DNA from: Chloroflexota bacterium
GTDB lineage: Bacteria; Chloroflexota; Anaerolineae; Anaerolineales; UBA11579
Assembly: GCA_018662365.1 (NCBI GenBank)
Contig: JABJGH010000015.1
Coordinates: forward strand, 1-58,798
Direction of reading: 5' to 3'
DNA: 58,798 nucleotides
The notes below the pieces were generated by a model. The model was given only the letters and a program-made list of their open reading frames with translations, made no database searches and had not been told where the DNA came from. Below, in pieces: positions 26,448 to 35,238 of this stretch (position 1 is its first letter; each line of letters starts with the position of its first letter). A program made the position numbers and the translations under genes.

Positions 26448-27267
26448 AAAAGGTTATTCACAAGCAAATGCTTTGATAGGGTCTTTTTTCGATTCTTTTA
26501 AATGGACGAAAAGCAGTTATGCGATATTTAGTAGTTTTATTCTCCTGATTTTGATCATTATGTATGTTTGGTGGCCATTGGTCGTGGAATATTTTAGTTA
26601 TTTCCGTGAGGACATCTCGATTTGGGTGCAGATGGATAAATTATTGATTGGCATATTTCTATTTATGTCCTTAATGATCATGGCCCAAGCGGATATTAAA
26701 AAGGATCTGCCAATCATTTTGATCGGACTGGCAGGCGGATTGGTTATTGAAAGTTGGGGGACTCAAACGGAATTATGGACCTATTATACGAATGAGCGAC
26801 CCCCGCTGTGGATCATCCCAGCATGGCCAATCGCTAGTCTTTCGATTGATCGGTTATATCGGATTATTCTGAGATTTACAAAGAAAATTCCTGAAAAAGT
26901 ATTTACGATCCTTCATTGGTTTCTTTTGCCGGGATTTTTTATGCTAATGTTGGTTTTTATTTGGCCGACAATTGGAAAATCTTTGACGATGATGGCATTA
27001 ATCTTTAGTGTATTTTTAATTCTCACTCCTAAAGATCATCGTTCTACTGTATTGGTGTTTATTGCTGGCAGTGGATTGGGATATTTCTTGGAATTATGGG
27101 GAACCACAAGATTGTGTTGGACTTACTACACGCTGGAGCAACCCCCCATTTTTGCTGTCTTCGCACACGGCATGGCTGCCGTTGGTTTTTGGAGAGTATA
27201 TAAACTATTCCAGCTATTTAGTCCAAAATTCAATCTGATCTTTTCAAAAAAACTCAAAATTTCATAA
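26437..27267 (+). CDS. Internally duplicated integral membrane protein
   Basis: 276 residues from ATG 26437, which overlaps the end of the GT-C gene by 11 nt. About eight TM segments. Two halves repeat the same core: first ESWGTQTELWTYYTNERPP with a WPIAS continuation, later ELWGTTRLCWTYYTLEQPP with an HGMAA continuation. I do not recognise the family; a distant link to carotenoid-biosynthesis or lycopene-cyclase-like membrane domains is possible but unproven. Coupling to the glycosyltransferase suggests a lipid-related role. Confidence 0.6.
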   Translation: MSNKKGYSQANALIGSFFDSFKWTKSSYAIFSSFILLILIIMYVWWPLVVEYFSYFREDISIWVQMDKLLIGIFLFMSLMIMAQADIKKDLPIILIGLAGGLVIESWGTQTELWTYYTNERPPLWIIPAWPIASLSIDRLYRIILRFTKKIPEKVFTILHWFLLPGFFMLMLVFIWPTIGKSLTMMALIFSVFLILTPKDHRSTVLVFIAGSGLGYFLELWGTTRLCWTYYTLEQPPIFAVFAHGMAAVGFWRVYKLFQLFSPKFNLIFSKKLKIS

Positions 27268-27280
27268 TTTTGCCTTAAAT

Positions 27281-27309
27281 AAAACAGACCTCAAATCTGC
27301 TGAGGCCTG
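27281..27309 (-). terminator. Probable terminator of the small TM protein gene
   Basis: A 9-bp stem with one mismatch (27285-27293 with 27301-27309), a 7-nt loop and TTTT on the minus-strand side. It lies between convergent genes. Confidence 0.5.
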
Positions 27310-27333
27310 AATATAAGGATTTATATTAAAAAC

Positions 27334-27570
27334 TTAGAAGGGGATGGTCATCCTCTCGGTGACAATCATAAAAAATACTCCGAATATCAAAACCATAAAG
27401 AAAAATTCAATGGAAATTACGAATAATTGAGCTGGGGTCATTCCAAGAAATCTTTTTGTGGTCGGTTCATCTTCAGAGGTGGGAAATGGATACAAATCCT
27501 CTTCGTCTATTGTTTTTGCTTCTTCAACAAAAGTGGTATTCTCATTTAATTCGGTAATGTCATCTAACAT
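27334..27570 (-). CDS. Small single-TM membrane protein
   Basis: 78 residues. The first 43 are acidic and hydrophilic (NENTTFVEEAKTIDEEDLYPF), followed by one TM of about 24 residues (AQLFVISIEFFFMVLIFGVFF) and a short tail. GGAGA sits before the ATG, which supports expression. No family recognised. Confidence 0.6.
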   Translation of the reverse strand: MLDDITELNENTTFVEEAKTIDEEDLYPFPTSEDEPTTKRFLGMTPAQLFVISIEFFFMVLIFGVFFMIVTERMTIPF

Positions 27571-27653
27571 TTGTATCTCCTGTAGGATATTCTGAATGAG
27601 ATCTATATGTCGATCAAAGCATTCATCTCTATCCTTTTTAGTTTAGCTTAAAA

Positions 27654-28463
27654 CTAATTCTTGTCAATATTTGGTCTGAGTTGAATTTCTCCAACTTGGA
27701 AATTCTTCAATTTACCATTTTCTAGTCGTAATAGGAGACTGCCGTCATCGGCAAGTCCTTCTATTATTCCATATATTGCAATATTCTTGCCAGAAATCAA
27801 TTTTACTGATTCCCCGCTAAATGCTAGTCCATTCTCCCAGGTATTTATAAATTCTCTGCTCCCTACTAAGGGCCATAAAGCAATACCATTTTGGATGATA
27901 TCCCTGAGAATTTCTAATCGCTTTATTTTTCTTCCAGTAATATTATTCAAACTATTTGCGGGGAAAGTGAGGGTTTCTGATGGAGGGATGGATTCTTTTC
28001 CAATGTTGACACCAATTCCCAATATGACTGCCTTGAGGCTATCCCCCACCCAATGGGCTTCGGCTAAAACACCTGACACCTTTTCCCCCGAAACTAATAC
28101 ATCATTGGGCCACTTGATTTTGGCATCCAAATTAAGCTTATTGTTGATCGAGTTAGTGACAGCGAGAGCCCCTAAGCCTGATACCAGGGCAATTTCAGAA
28201 TTATTCTTGTTAGCGTTAATGGGCAAAACGATGCTAAGTGCGAGTGCAGAACCGGGAGGAGTAAACCAGGATCTTCCTGAACGCCCCCTACCCTTGGTTT
28301 GTTCATCGGCAATGACAACTGAAAAAAGATCGTTATTATTTGCGGCAATTTCTGCTGCTCGATCATTGGTCGACCCAATGGTTTCAAAATATTCGACATT
28401 GTGCAAGGGTAAATGGGATAATATTTCTTGAATTGAATTTAAATTGTAAGATTGATTGGTCAT
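27654..28463 (-). CDS. birA: Biotin--[acetyl-CoA-carboxylase] ligase, monofunctional
   Basis: 269 residues. Biotin-protein ligase core: FETIGSTNDRAAE, GRGRSGRSW (58-66), the KWPNDV motif (117-122) and GIGVN. There is no N-terminal HTH, so it is the class I form that biotinylates carboxylases without acting as repressor. The C-terminal SH3-like domain is present (INTWENGLAFSGESVKLISG). It is divergent from the first sensor kinase gene. Confidence 0.92.
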   Translation of the reverse strand: MTNQSYNLNSIQEILSHLPLHNVEYFETIGSTNDRAAEIAANNNDLFSVVIADEQTKGRGRSGRSWFTPPGSALALSIVLPINANKNNSEIALVSGLGALAVTNSINNKLNLDAKIKWPNDVLVSGEKVSGVLAEAHWVGDSLKAVILGIGVNIGKESIPPSETLTFPANSLNNITGRKIKRLEILRDIIQNGIALWPLVGSREFINTWENGLAFSGESVKLISGKNIAIYGIIEGLADDGSLLLRLENGKLKNFQVGEIQLRPNIDKN

Positions 28464-28561
28464 TTGTTAAGTGCTTGGCCGAATAAAGGTGATTGTTGAT
28501 TTTCCTTGGTTATTTAAACATTGATTATAACGTACGGGAAAATCAAAACTTATTTGCAATA

Positions 28562-28590
28562 TTGCTTTTCGTTGTTTCCCCCCTTATACT
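28562..28590 (+). promoter_or_regulatory. Promoter of the signalling operon
   Basis: TTGCTT at 28562-28567, 17-nt spacer, TATACT at 28585-28590. The start is expected about 12 nt before ATG 28609. Confidence 0.5.
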
Positions 28591-28608
28591 TGTTCAAGGC
28601 AACTATTT

Positions 28609-29757
28609 ATGAGTGAACAAAAATCTTGTCCAAATTGCAATATTTATAATTCATTTCAGGCAAAGAAATGCAAAAATTGCGGTCATGATTTGGGGATAGG
28701 TAGCATTGTGCCTGACGAAAAACTTGTGGAGGGTTTGATTAAAGATCATAAATATTCTGTTTCCCCTGAAATCTTGGTTCCTAAAGTGGGGGCTTATTTA
28801 GTTGAGAAGGGAGATATTACTGAAGGAGACCTCCGGGAGGCATTGGCCTTTCAAAAAGAAAAAAATTCCTTAAATACTCCCATTCTTCTTGGACAGGCAT
28901 TGGTCGAATTAAAAATAATTGATCGAGAGGAATTAGATTTGGCGGTAACCGAGCAAATTTATGACCTGCAAAACGCGTTAAAAGATTCAAACTTGATGCT
29001 TGAACAACGTGTTGATGATCGGACAAGCGAACTGAGGAAAGCGCTGGAACAATTATCTGAAATGAATCAGCTAAAATCAAATTTCATTTCGAATATTTCT
29101 CATGAATTCAAGACCCCCTTATCGCATATGATCGGGTATATTGAATTGCTGCAGGGAGAGGTTCTGGGGCCTTTAGCCGGGGAACAAAAAAGAGCATTAG
29201 AGGTGATCAATAAATCGTACGATCGGCTTTTTTCATTAATTGACAACCTTATTCAATTTTCATTAATATCCCAGAAAAAAATTTCTCTTGAAAAATCAGA
29301 AGTCCAATTATCCAAACTGATAAAAAAAGGAATTGCGGGATTAGGAAAAAAAGAGAAAAGAAAAAATATTCAACTGAACTATAAAAATTGTGCAGATAAT
29401 ATTTATGTAATTGCGGATCAAGAAAAAATTACTTGGGTAATTGGGCAAATATTAGAAAATGCAATAAAATTTAATCAAGAAGCTGGCAATGTTTTCCTCG
29501 ATACGTCAATCTTGGACAATAAAATTTCCATCAGTGTGCAAGATACTGGGGTAGGACTTGCTGAGGAGGAAATGAAAAAAATATTTGAAGCTTTTCATCA
29601 ACTTGATTCCTCGGCGACAAGGGAATATGATGGAACTGGTATTGGCCTTTCTCTCGCTAGGCAAATCTTGGTTGCTCATGATAGTGATATAAAAGTTAGC
29701 TCAGAAGTTGGAAAGGGCTCCATTTTCAAATTTTCTTTACCTTACACAATAAAATGA
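28609..29757 (+). CDS. Cytosolic sensor histidine kinase with zinc ribbon and GspE-N-like domain
   Basis: 382 residues. Residues 7-24 form a zinc ribbon (Cys7, Cys10, Cys21, Cys24). Residues ~55-125 (VGAYLVEKGDITEGDLREAL, LLGQALVELKIIDREELD) resemble the N-terminal domain of type II secretion/T4P ATPases. A coiled coil leads to HisKA with NFISNISHEFKTPL (His165), then HATPase with VQDTGVGLAEEEM and GTGIGLSLARQIL. No TM is seen, so it is a soluble kinase. It overlaps the second kinase by 4 nt (ATGA). Confidence 0.85.
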   Translation: MSEQKSCPNCNIYNSFQAKKCKNCGHDLGIGSIVPDEKLVEGLIKDHKYSVSPEILVPKVGAYLVEKGDITEGDLREALAFQKEKNSLNTPILLGQALVELKIIDREELDLAVTEQIYDLQNALKDSNLMLEQRVDDRTSELRKALEQLSEMNQLKSNFISNISHEFKTPLSHMIGYIELLQGEVLGPLAGEQKRALEVINKSYDRLFSLIDNLIQFSLISQKKISLEKSEVQLSKLIKKGIAGLGKKEKRKNIQLNYKNCADNIYVIADQEKITWVIGQILENAIKFNQEAGNVFLDTSILDNKISISVQDTGVGLAEEEMKKIFEAFHQLDSSATREYDGTGIGLSLARQILVAHDSDIKVSSEVGKGSIFKFSLPYTIK

Positions 29758-30965
29758 AAAATAAAATCCATACAGGCACCCTCAGACATCATGAATTAGA
29801 AGCTTTATATGCTATTAGCAGGGTTGTTGCGGATACCGTTGATATTGGGGTGGCATTAGAAGAAATTACAAAAATTACTCGAGAGGTTTTTATTTTTGAT
29901 AATGCTGTGATCTATACCGGCAAGGATGAAAAAAAGTTAGAACCGATTTTTGCCCGAGCTGTTGGACGGGGACGTTCTCATGAAGCTGATATGGCGTGGG
30001 GAGAGGTAGCGGCGAAGGAAGTGATCAAGACGGGTCAAAACTATTTATATCAAAGTGTAATCGACCCATTGGGAAATCGATTGGATCAACATTTCTTTTT
30101 GGGTTTACCGATGTTGGTCAGTGGAAAGGCCACGGGGGCATTGGTATTTATTCGTTTTGGGGGACCAGTTTTTTCTGAGGAGCAAGTAAATTTATCTGAA
30201 TTTATTGCTACGCATATTTCCCATTTGTATGAAAGAGAAAAATTAGTAGAGAAAGTGGCCGATCTTGAAGCTGACCGGCGGTTGAATCTATTGCAAGATA
30301 ATTTTATAGATATGGTCTCGCATGATCTCAATACACCCTTGGGATTCATTAAGGGGTACACAACCACCCTGCTAAGGGAAGATACGGAATGGGATGAAGC
30401 AGCCAAAAAAGAATTTTTAAGCATTATTGATGAAGAAACAGATCGGTTAAGTGACCTAATCGAAAACCTTTTGGACTCATCAAGATTACAAGATCAGACA
30501 TTGCCGATGGAATTCGAAATTGTTAATATTGATGGGTTGACCAAAACTCATATAGAACGGCTTCAATTCATCTATCCAAATTTAGAAATGAATGTGGACG
30601 TAAAAGAAAAAAATATTCGGGCAAAAGTGGATCCGAAAAGGTTTTCTCAAGTGCTGGATAATATAATTAATAACGCGACAAAATATGCACCACATAGCAA
30701 GGTCAATGTAAAAATAGATAATAATGATTCAGAAATAATAATTAAAATAGAGGATGATGGCCCAGGAATTGACCCTAAGCATTTGGCAAATTTATTTGAT
30801 CGGTTTTATAGAGTTGGAGATCAGGGAGATGGTGTGCGAGGTTCCGGTTTAGGGTTATATATCTGTAAACAGATAATCCATGCCCATAATGGTAAAATCA
30901 GTGTAGAGTCAGATATTGATGAGGGCACTTGTTTCACCATTTTATTACCTATCGCAGAAACGTAA
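29754..30965 (+). CDS. GAF-domain sensor histidine kinase
   Basis: 402 residues. A GAF-type region (10-160; HHELEALYAISRVVADTVD, then GALVFIRFGGPVF) is followed by HisKA NFIDMVSHDLNTPLGFI with phospho-acceptor His190, and HATPase with NIINNATKYAPHS, EDDGPGIDP and GSGLGLYICKQII. No TM. ATG overlaps the preceding stop by 4 nt, so both kinases are made together; the response regulator starts 13 nt downstream. Confidence 0.9.
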   Translation: MKNKIHTGTLRHHELEALYAISRVVADTVDIGVALEEITKITREVFIFDNAVIYTGKDEKKLEPIFARAVGRGRSHEADMAWGEVAAKEVIKTGQNYLYQSVIDPLGNRLDQHFFLGLPMLVSGKATGALVFIRFGGPVFSEEQVNLSEFIATHISHLYEREKLVEKVADLEADRRLNLLQDNFIDMVSHDLNTPLGFIKGYTTTLLREDTEWDEAAKKEFLSIIDEETDRLSDLIENLLDSSRLQDQTLPMEFEIVNIDGLTKTHIERLQFIYPNLEMNVDVKEKNIRAKVDPKRFSQVLDNIINNATKYAPHSKVNVKIDNNDSEIIIKIEDDGPGIDPKHLANLFDRFYRVGDQGDGVRGSGLGLYICKQIIHAHNGKISVESDIDEGTCFTILLPIAET

Positions 30966-30978
30966 ATTGAGGTGAAAA

Positions 30979-31680
30979 ATGACCATAAAAATTCTTGCAG
31001 TCGATGATGAACCTCGGTTTAACCGTCTGGTTGAAGCCAATTTGGCGACCGAGGGGTTTGAAGTAATCACCGCAAAAAATGGCGCTGAAGCGATTGAGAT
31101 GATGGTAAGTGAATCCCCGGATATGGTTTTGCTAGACGTGATGATGCCAGATATGGATGGATTTACAGTTTTGGATCGGATTAGGGAATTTTCATCAGTA
31201 CCTGTGATCATGCTTACAGCAAAGGGGAAGGAAGCAGATCGTGTGGAGGGGTTAAACCGGGGAGCAGATGATTATATTGTTAAACCATTTTCTGCGAATG
31301 AATTATTAGCCCGGGTTAGAGCCGTTTTACGAAGAACTGAAAAAGTTTTCCCTCCCGGGCAATCAAATATTTTTACTCATGGTGACCTAAAAATTGATTA
31401 TGCAAAAGCTGAGGTTACCAATAATAACGAGGCTGTTTTATTGTCCGCCACTGAGTATAGACTCTTGCTACATTTTGCTCATAATGCGGGGAAAACGATT
31501 TCAGCCGAAGAATTACTTTCAAATGTATGGGGAGAGGAATATAAAACTGATAAAGAAATTCTTTGGGTGTGTATTTCGCGACTTCGCCAAAAATTAGAAT
31601 ATGATCCGAAGAAACCGGAACATATTACCACCCGATCAGGGGTTGGTTATTTGATGCCAAGGGATAAAAAGGAGACCTAA
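30979..31680 (+). CDS. OmpR/PhoB-type response regulator
   Basis: 233 residues. The receiver has Asp53 (VLLDVMMPDMDG), Thr80 and Lys102 (YIVKPF). The C-terminal winged helix ends with EILWVCISRLRQKLEYD and GVGYLMPRD. It is the likely target of the two upstream kinases and would bind DNA directly. Ribosome site GAGGTG precedes ATG 30979. Confidence 0.93.
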   Translation: MTIKILAVDDEPRFNRLVEANLATEGFEVITAKNGAEAIEMMVSESPDMVLLDVMMPDMDGFTVLDRIREFSSVPVIMLTAKGKEADRVEGLNRGADDYIVKPFSANELLARVRAVLRRTEKVFPPGQSNIFTHGDLKIDYAKAEVTNNNEAVLLSATEYRLLLHFAHNAGKTISAEELLSNVWGEEYKTDKEILWVCISRLRQKLEYDPKKPEHITTRSGVGYLMPRDKKET

Positions 31681-32886
31681 TTGGCTATGCTAAAAATATT
31701 ATTCATAGACCCAGATATTACAAGTAGTAAATTTCTCGCATTCACCTTTGGGAAGCTAGATTATAAAACTGGGAGTACAGATAGCGGAACAGAAGGGTTA
31801 GTAGCCGCTTATAGAGATCAACCAGAAATCATCATTATCGATCCGGTTATTACAGACATTCCTATTGAGGAATTAATGGATAAACTGAGGAGAGATAAGC
31901 GGACTGCCCATTCAAAAATAATCGCCTTATCTTCGATAACAGAACCAGGAGAACTCCAAAATGCGATTGACCTGAATTTTGACAGATTCCTGTCGAAGGG
32001 ACCCGACATACTCGAGGTACTTAAGCAAGCGATATTAGAGTTAGTGGATGATGGGCAAGATTCAACTGAGGAGCTGGGGAAAAGAGTTTCCGGGTTCGTA
32101 TATTCTGAAGATAATATTCCTTCGATGCCACATAATTGCAAGACTATTGTGTTAGCTAGTGCTAAGGGGGGAACGGGAACTTCAACTGTGTGTGCAAATA
32201 TGGCTTCGATGTTTGCCAAATTAAAACCAAAAGCTAATATTGTAATTCTTGATTTAGTTCTCCCAATCGGTTCAATTGCTCCAATCGTCGGTTCAAAAGA
32301 TAATTTGAATATTGTTGAAGCCTCCTTAATGTCCGCCGCAGAAATTACCCCGGGGTTTTTTGGGAATAAATTACCCTTTATTGAAAATTGGGGGTTCAAA
32401 TTATTGGCCGGCGCGACAAGCCCAAAAGAAGCGAATAATTGCGATATTTCTAGAATTCCCATAATCATAGAATCTTTGAAAAATGAATTCGATTATTTAT
32501 TCATTGATATTGGAAAATCTTTGTCAAGAATTAGTATCCCGGTTATCACGCATAGTGATCAAGTGATAATGATCTTAGGTTTGGATCAAGCTACTGTTAC
32601 GCTCACCAAAACCGTCTTGGATTTCCTAAGAGGTGAGGGGCAAAATCGACAAATAGTATATCCATTAATCAATCGGGCTGTTGGTTTAGAGGGACTGCCC
32701 AAACGGGAAGTGGATGAGATCATTGGGTATGAGATTACAGGAAACCTTCCTTATATTCGGGGTGAATTTTCATTAGCAAATAACTCGAACTTACCCATAC
32801 ATAAAAAATTCCCGGATAATATCGTTCCCATCGCCTTGCGAGAAATCAGCCAAAAAATTCTTCAAAGATTGGAAGAAATCAGGTAA
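31681..32886 (+). CDS. Receiver / CpaE (TadZ)-like ATPase fusion
   Basis: 401 residues. Residues 4-120 form a receiver-like domain (Asp10, Asp12, Asp54 and Lys106 present). Residues 150-400 are a ParA/MinD-fold ATPase of the CpaE type: ASAKGGTGTSTVCANMAS replaces the normal lysine of the Walker A with threonine, a known CpaE trait, and DYLFIDIGKSLSRI is the Walker B region. CpaE proteins position pilus or secretion assemblies; no tad gene is nearby. TTG 31681 follows GGAG by 6 nt; ATG 31687 is the alternative. Confidence 0.8.
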   Translation: MAMLKILFIDPDITSSKFLAFTFGKLDYKTGSTDSGTEGLVAAYRDQPEIIIIDPVITDIPIEELMDKLRRDKRTAHSKIIALSSITEPGELQNAIDLNFDRFLSKGPDILEVLKQAILELVDDGQDSTEELGKRVSGFVYSEDNIPSMPHNCKTIVLASAKGGTGTSTVCANMASMFAKLKPKANIVILDLVLPIGSIAPIVGSKDNLNIVEASLMSAAEITPGFFGNKLPFIENWGFKLLAGATSPKEANNCDISRIPIIIESLKNEFDYLFIDIGKSLSRISIPVITHSDQVIMILGLDQATVTLTKTVLDFLRGEGQNRQIVYPLINRAVGLEGLPKREVDEIIGYEITGNLPYIRGEFSLANNSNLPIHKKFPDNIVPIALREISQKILQRLEEIR

Positions 32887-32963
32887 TTTGGATCCTTATT
32901 CACATGACAGGCAATCCAAATTATTTTTTTCTTGAAGATTGAGCATAAAACAGTAAGCTTTAG

Positions 32964-32969
32964 TATAAT
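32964..32969 (+). promoter_or_regulatory. Candidate -10 box for the double-HTH regulator gene
   Basis: TATAAT at 32964-32969 with TTGAGC 19 nt upstream (32939-32944). AGGAGT at 32995 precedes ATG 33009. The regulator may thus have its own promoter inside the island. Confidence 0.45.
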
Positions 32970-33008
32970 GACAAATGTTGGAAGGAACCTATACAGGAGT
33001 AAAACTGA

Positions 33009-33686
33009 ATGAATTTAAAATTGGCAACCACTATTCGAGCAAAAAAACTGGGGGTACTCATACGGAATGCGCGCCAAGCTGCCGGAAGATCGAAAAAAGA
33101 ATGTGGTCAAGGTATTGGTGTTTCAAGCTCGACTATAAATTCATTTGAAAATGGTGTAAAAAGCCCCTCCCTGCCACAATTGGAAATGATCGCCCTTTCC
33201 TTAAGGGTTCCGATCGAATATTTTTGGCGAGCGGATATTCAGATTGATCCTTCGGAAGGTACAGAAAATCTGCATATTGAGCATCATATAAGTTTAAGGA
33301 ATCTTGCAATTGGTAAAATATTGAATAAAACCAGAACCCAATTAGAACTAAGTTTAAAAGATATTCGAGAGAAAACAGGAATTACCCCAGGGAGATTGAA
33401 AAAATATGAAAGTGGGGAATCTTCAATTCAATTATCTGAATTGGAAATTCTGTGTGATGTGCTGAACTTGCGTTTGATTGACATTATTGCCTCAGATAAT
33501 CCAGTTGGGGAATGGGTTCACGAGCAAAAATTTATCTCTGATTTTAAAAACCTCCCTCTTGAAACCCAGGAATTCATAAGTCAACCGATCAATCAACCTT
33601 ATATCGATCTTGCTACCCGATTAAGCACATTGTCTACGGAGCAATTGCGCGCAGTGGCCGAAGGCTTATTGGAAATTACGATATAG
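33009..33686 (+). CDS. Double helix-turn-helix XRE-type regulator
   Basis: 225 residues with two XRE-like HTH domains: residues ~12-66 (KKECGQGIGVSSSTINSFENG) and ~95-157 (LKDIREKTGITPGRLKKYESG). The tail (from ~165) has FISQPINQPYIDLATRLSTL, with no recognised domain. It likely binds DNA as a dimer with two half-sites per chain. ATG 33009 has AGGAGT upstream. Confidence 0.8.
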   Translation: MNLKLATTIRAKKLGVLIRNARQAAGRSKKECGQGIGVSSSTINSFENGVKSPSLPQLEMIALSLRVPIEYFWRADIQIDPSEGTENLHIEHHISLRNLAIGKILNKTRTQLELSLKDIREKTGITPGRLKKYESGESSIQLSELEILCDVLNLRLIDIIASDNPVGEWVHEQKFISDFKNLPLETQEFISQPINQPYIDLATRLSTLSTEQLRAVAEGLLEITI

Positions 33687-33703
33687 ATCCCCACCCTTTT
33701 TTA

Positions 33704-34243
33704 ATGGAAATATTATCCGCCGAAGAACAGGTTGCTCACGCAAGGGAAATTTACAATAAAGGGGATTATAAACAAGCAGCCCATGAGTTTTCGGTTGCCC
33801 GAAAATCCTTCGAAACTCAAAATTTACCCATAAAAGTCGCCGAAATGGCAAATAATCAAAGTGTTGCCCTGTTAAAATCTGGAAATCCCCAGGGGGCATT
33901 AGATATTGTTTTGGGGACAGAAATCGTTTTTGAAAAAGAAAATGAAATTCTTTTTATGGCTATGGCGATTGGAAATAGTGCTTCTGCCCTAGATGCCTTG
34001 GAAAGAATAGAAGAAGCTGAAATTGAATACAAACGATGTGCGAAGATTTTTAAGGAGCTCAGTGAAGATCAGCTATATGCCGAAACAATGAAATCATTGT
34101 CTGCGCTGCAACTGAAAAGTGGACGACAAATTGAAGCAATTGCCAATATGCAATCAGGATTTGATGAAATTAAGCGTCCAAATATTCGGCAAAGAATGAT
34201 AAAAAAACTGTTAGAATTACCGTCCAAACTACTTAACCGATAA
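33704..34243 (+). CDS. TPR-like helical repeat protein
   Basis: 179 residues with about four helical hairpins of TPR type (ARE-IYNKGDYKQAAHEFSVARKSFE, MANNQSVALLKSGNPQGALD, NSASALDALERIEEAEIEYKRC, LSALQLKSGRQIEAIANMQ). It probably acts as a scaffold. It starts 18 nt after the XRE gene without an obvious Shine-Dalgarno site. Confidence 0.7.
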   Translation: MEILSAEEQVAHAREIYNKGDYKQAAHEFSVARKSFETQNLPIKVAEMANNQSVALLKSGNPQGALDIVLGTEIVFEKENEILFMAMAIGNSASALDALERIEEAEIEYKRCAKIFKELSEDQLYAETMKSLSALQLKSGRQIEAIANMQSGFDEIKRPNIRQRMIKKLLELPSKLLNR

Positions 34244-34284
34244 TTCATTTCGATAATGTTTCTAAACTATTCTCAAACGGAATT

Positions 34285-35145
34285 ATGATAAAAGAAACTG
34301 AAATAAGTATTCGATCTGCGAATAAAGAAGATCGTGCACAATTAGCCCACATCATCCATTTCGAATCTTATGTTCATCGACATTTAGATTGGCGCCCCCC
34401 GCTGGACTGGATCGGTCATACCCCTTATATTATTGCTGAAAAAAATAAACGGGTGATTGGAGCTTTGGCATGCCCTCCTGACCCATTAGAAATTTCATGG
34501 ATAAGAGTTTTTGCAGCCACGAGTAAATTGGGCGGGAAAAAAGCTTGGAATCTACTTTGGCCTAAAACTCAGGAAATCTTGACTAAAATGGGGACAGAAT
34601 CCGTGGTTGCGATTCCCCTTCAGGATTGGTTTAAGGATATATTGATTCAAAACAACTTTGAACATGTGCATAATGTGGTCATTTTGGTTTGGGAAAGTGA
34701 AAATCTGGAAAACCCAGTTTCCAATGGTGATTTTTCAATACGACCAATGAAACCAAATGACCTGGAGGTTGTTCAAGAAATTGACGAAGCCGCCTTTGGT
34801 CCAATATGGCGAAACTCGGAAGATACGCTGAAGTTGGCCTATACCCAGGCATTAGCGGCTTCGGTGGCTATCGACAAGGATAAAAAAATCCTTGGCTATC
34901 AGATCAGTACCCCCAGCCCATTCGGTGCCCACTTAGCCAGACTGGCTGTTTTGCCAGAAACACAAGGTCAAGGAATTGGATTTCATCTTACCCGCCAAGT
35001 TCAATCTATGTTTAAGGATAGGTTATCCACAAGGGTTTCTGTTAATACCCAGGATAATAATTTTGCCTCCCTTGGATTGTATAAAAAGGCTGGATTTGAG
35101 TTAACTGGTGAAATATATCCGGTTTTCCAATACAAACTAAAATAA
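34285..35145 (+). CDS. Two-domain GNAT acetyltransferase
   Basis: 286 residues with two GNAT-like halves. The C-terminal half (148-286) carries the acetyl-CoA loop RLAVLPETQGQGIGFHLTRQV and the late LGLYKKAGFELTG. The N-terminal half (ISIRSANKEDRAQLAHII) is a degenerate GNAT fold. The substrate is unknown. It lies 41 nt after the TPR gene and may belong to the same island or stand alone. Confidence 0.8.
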   Translation: MIKETEISIRSANKEDRAQLAHIIHFESYVHRHLDWRPPLDWIGHTPYIIAEKNKRVIGALACPPDPLEISWIRVFAATSKLGGKKAWNLLWPKTQEILTKMGTESVVAIPLQDWFKDILIQNNFEHVHNVVILVWESENLENPVSNGDFSIRPMKPNDLEVVQEIDEAAFGPIWRNSEDTLKLAYTQALAASVAIDKDKKILGYQISTPSPFGAHLARLAVLPETQGQGIGFHLTRQVQSMFKDRLSTRVSVNTQDNNFASLGLYKKAGFELTGEIYPVFQYKLK

Positions 35146-35238
35146 ACTTTTTCTAAGAATAAATTGTAGTCCCTGGACAAACTGTTTCTCCCATGGCACA
35201 ATTTGAGATTGATAAATGCCCAAGGAGGCACTTAAAGT

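Noticed and set aside
27787..28431. 214-residue open frame on the plus strand
   Set aside because: Antisense to birA, which has clear biotin-ligase motifs; the plus frame has no recognisable family and no ribosome site.
31818..32468. 216-residue open frame on the minus strand
   Set aside because: Antisense to the CpaE-like ATPase gene, which has a credible start and domains.
32898..32925. Possible terminator after the CpaE-like gene
   Set aside because: Stem too short and poorly placed relative to the T run.
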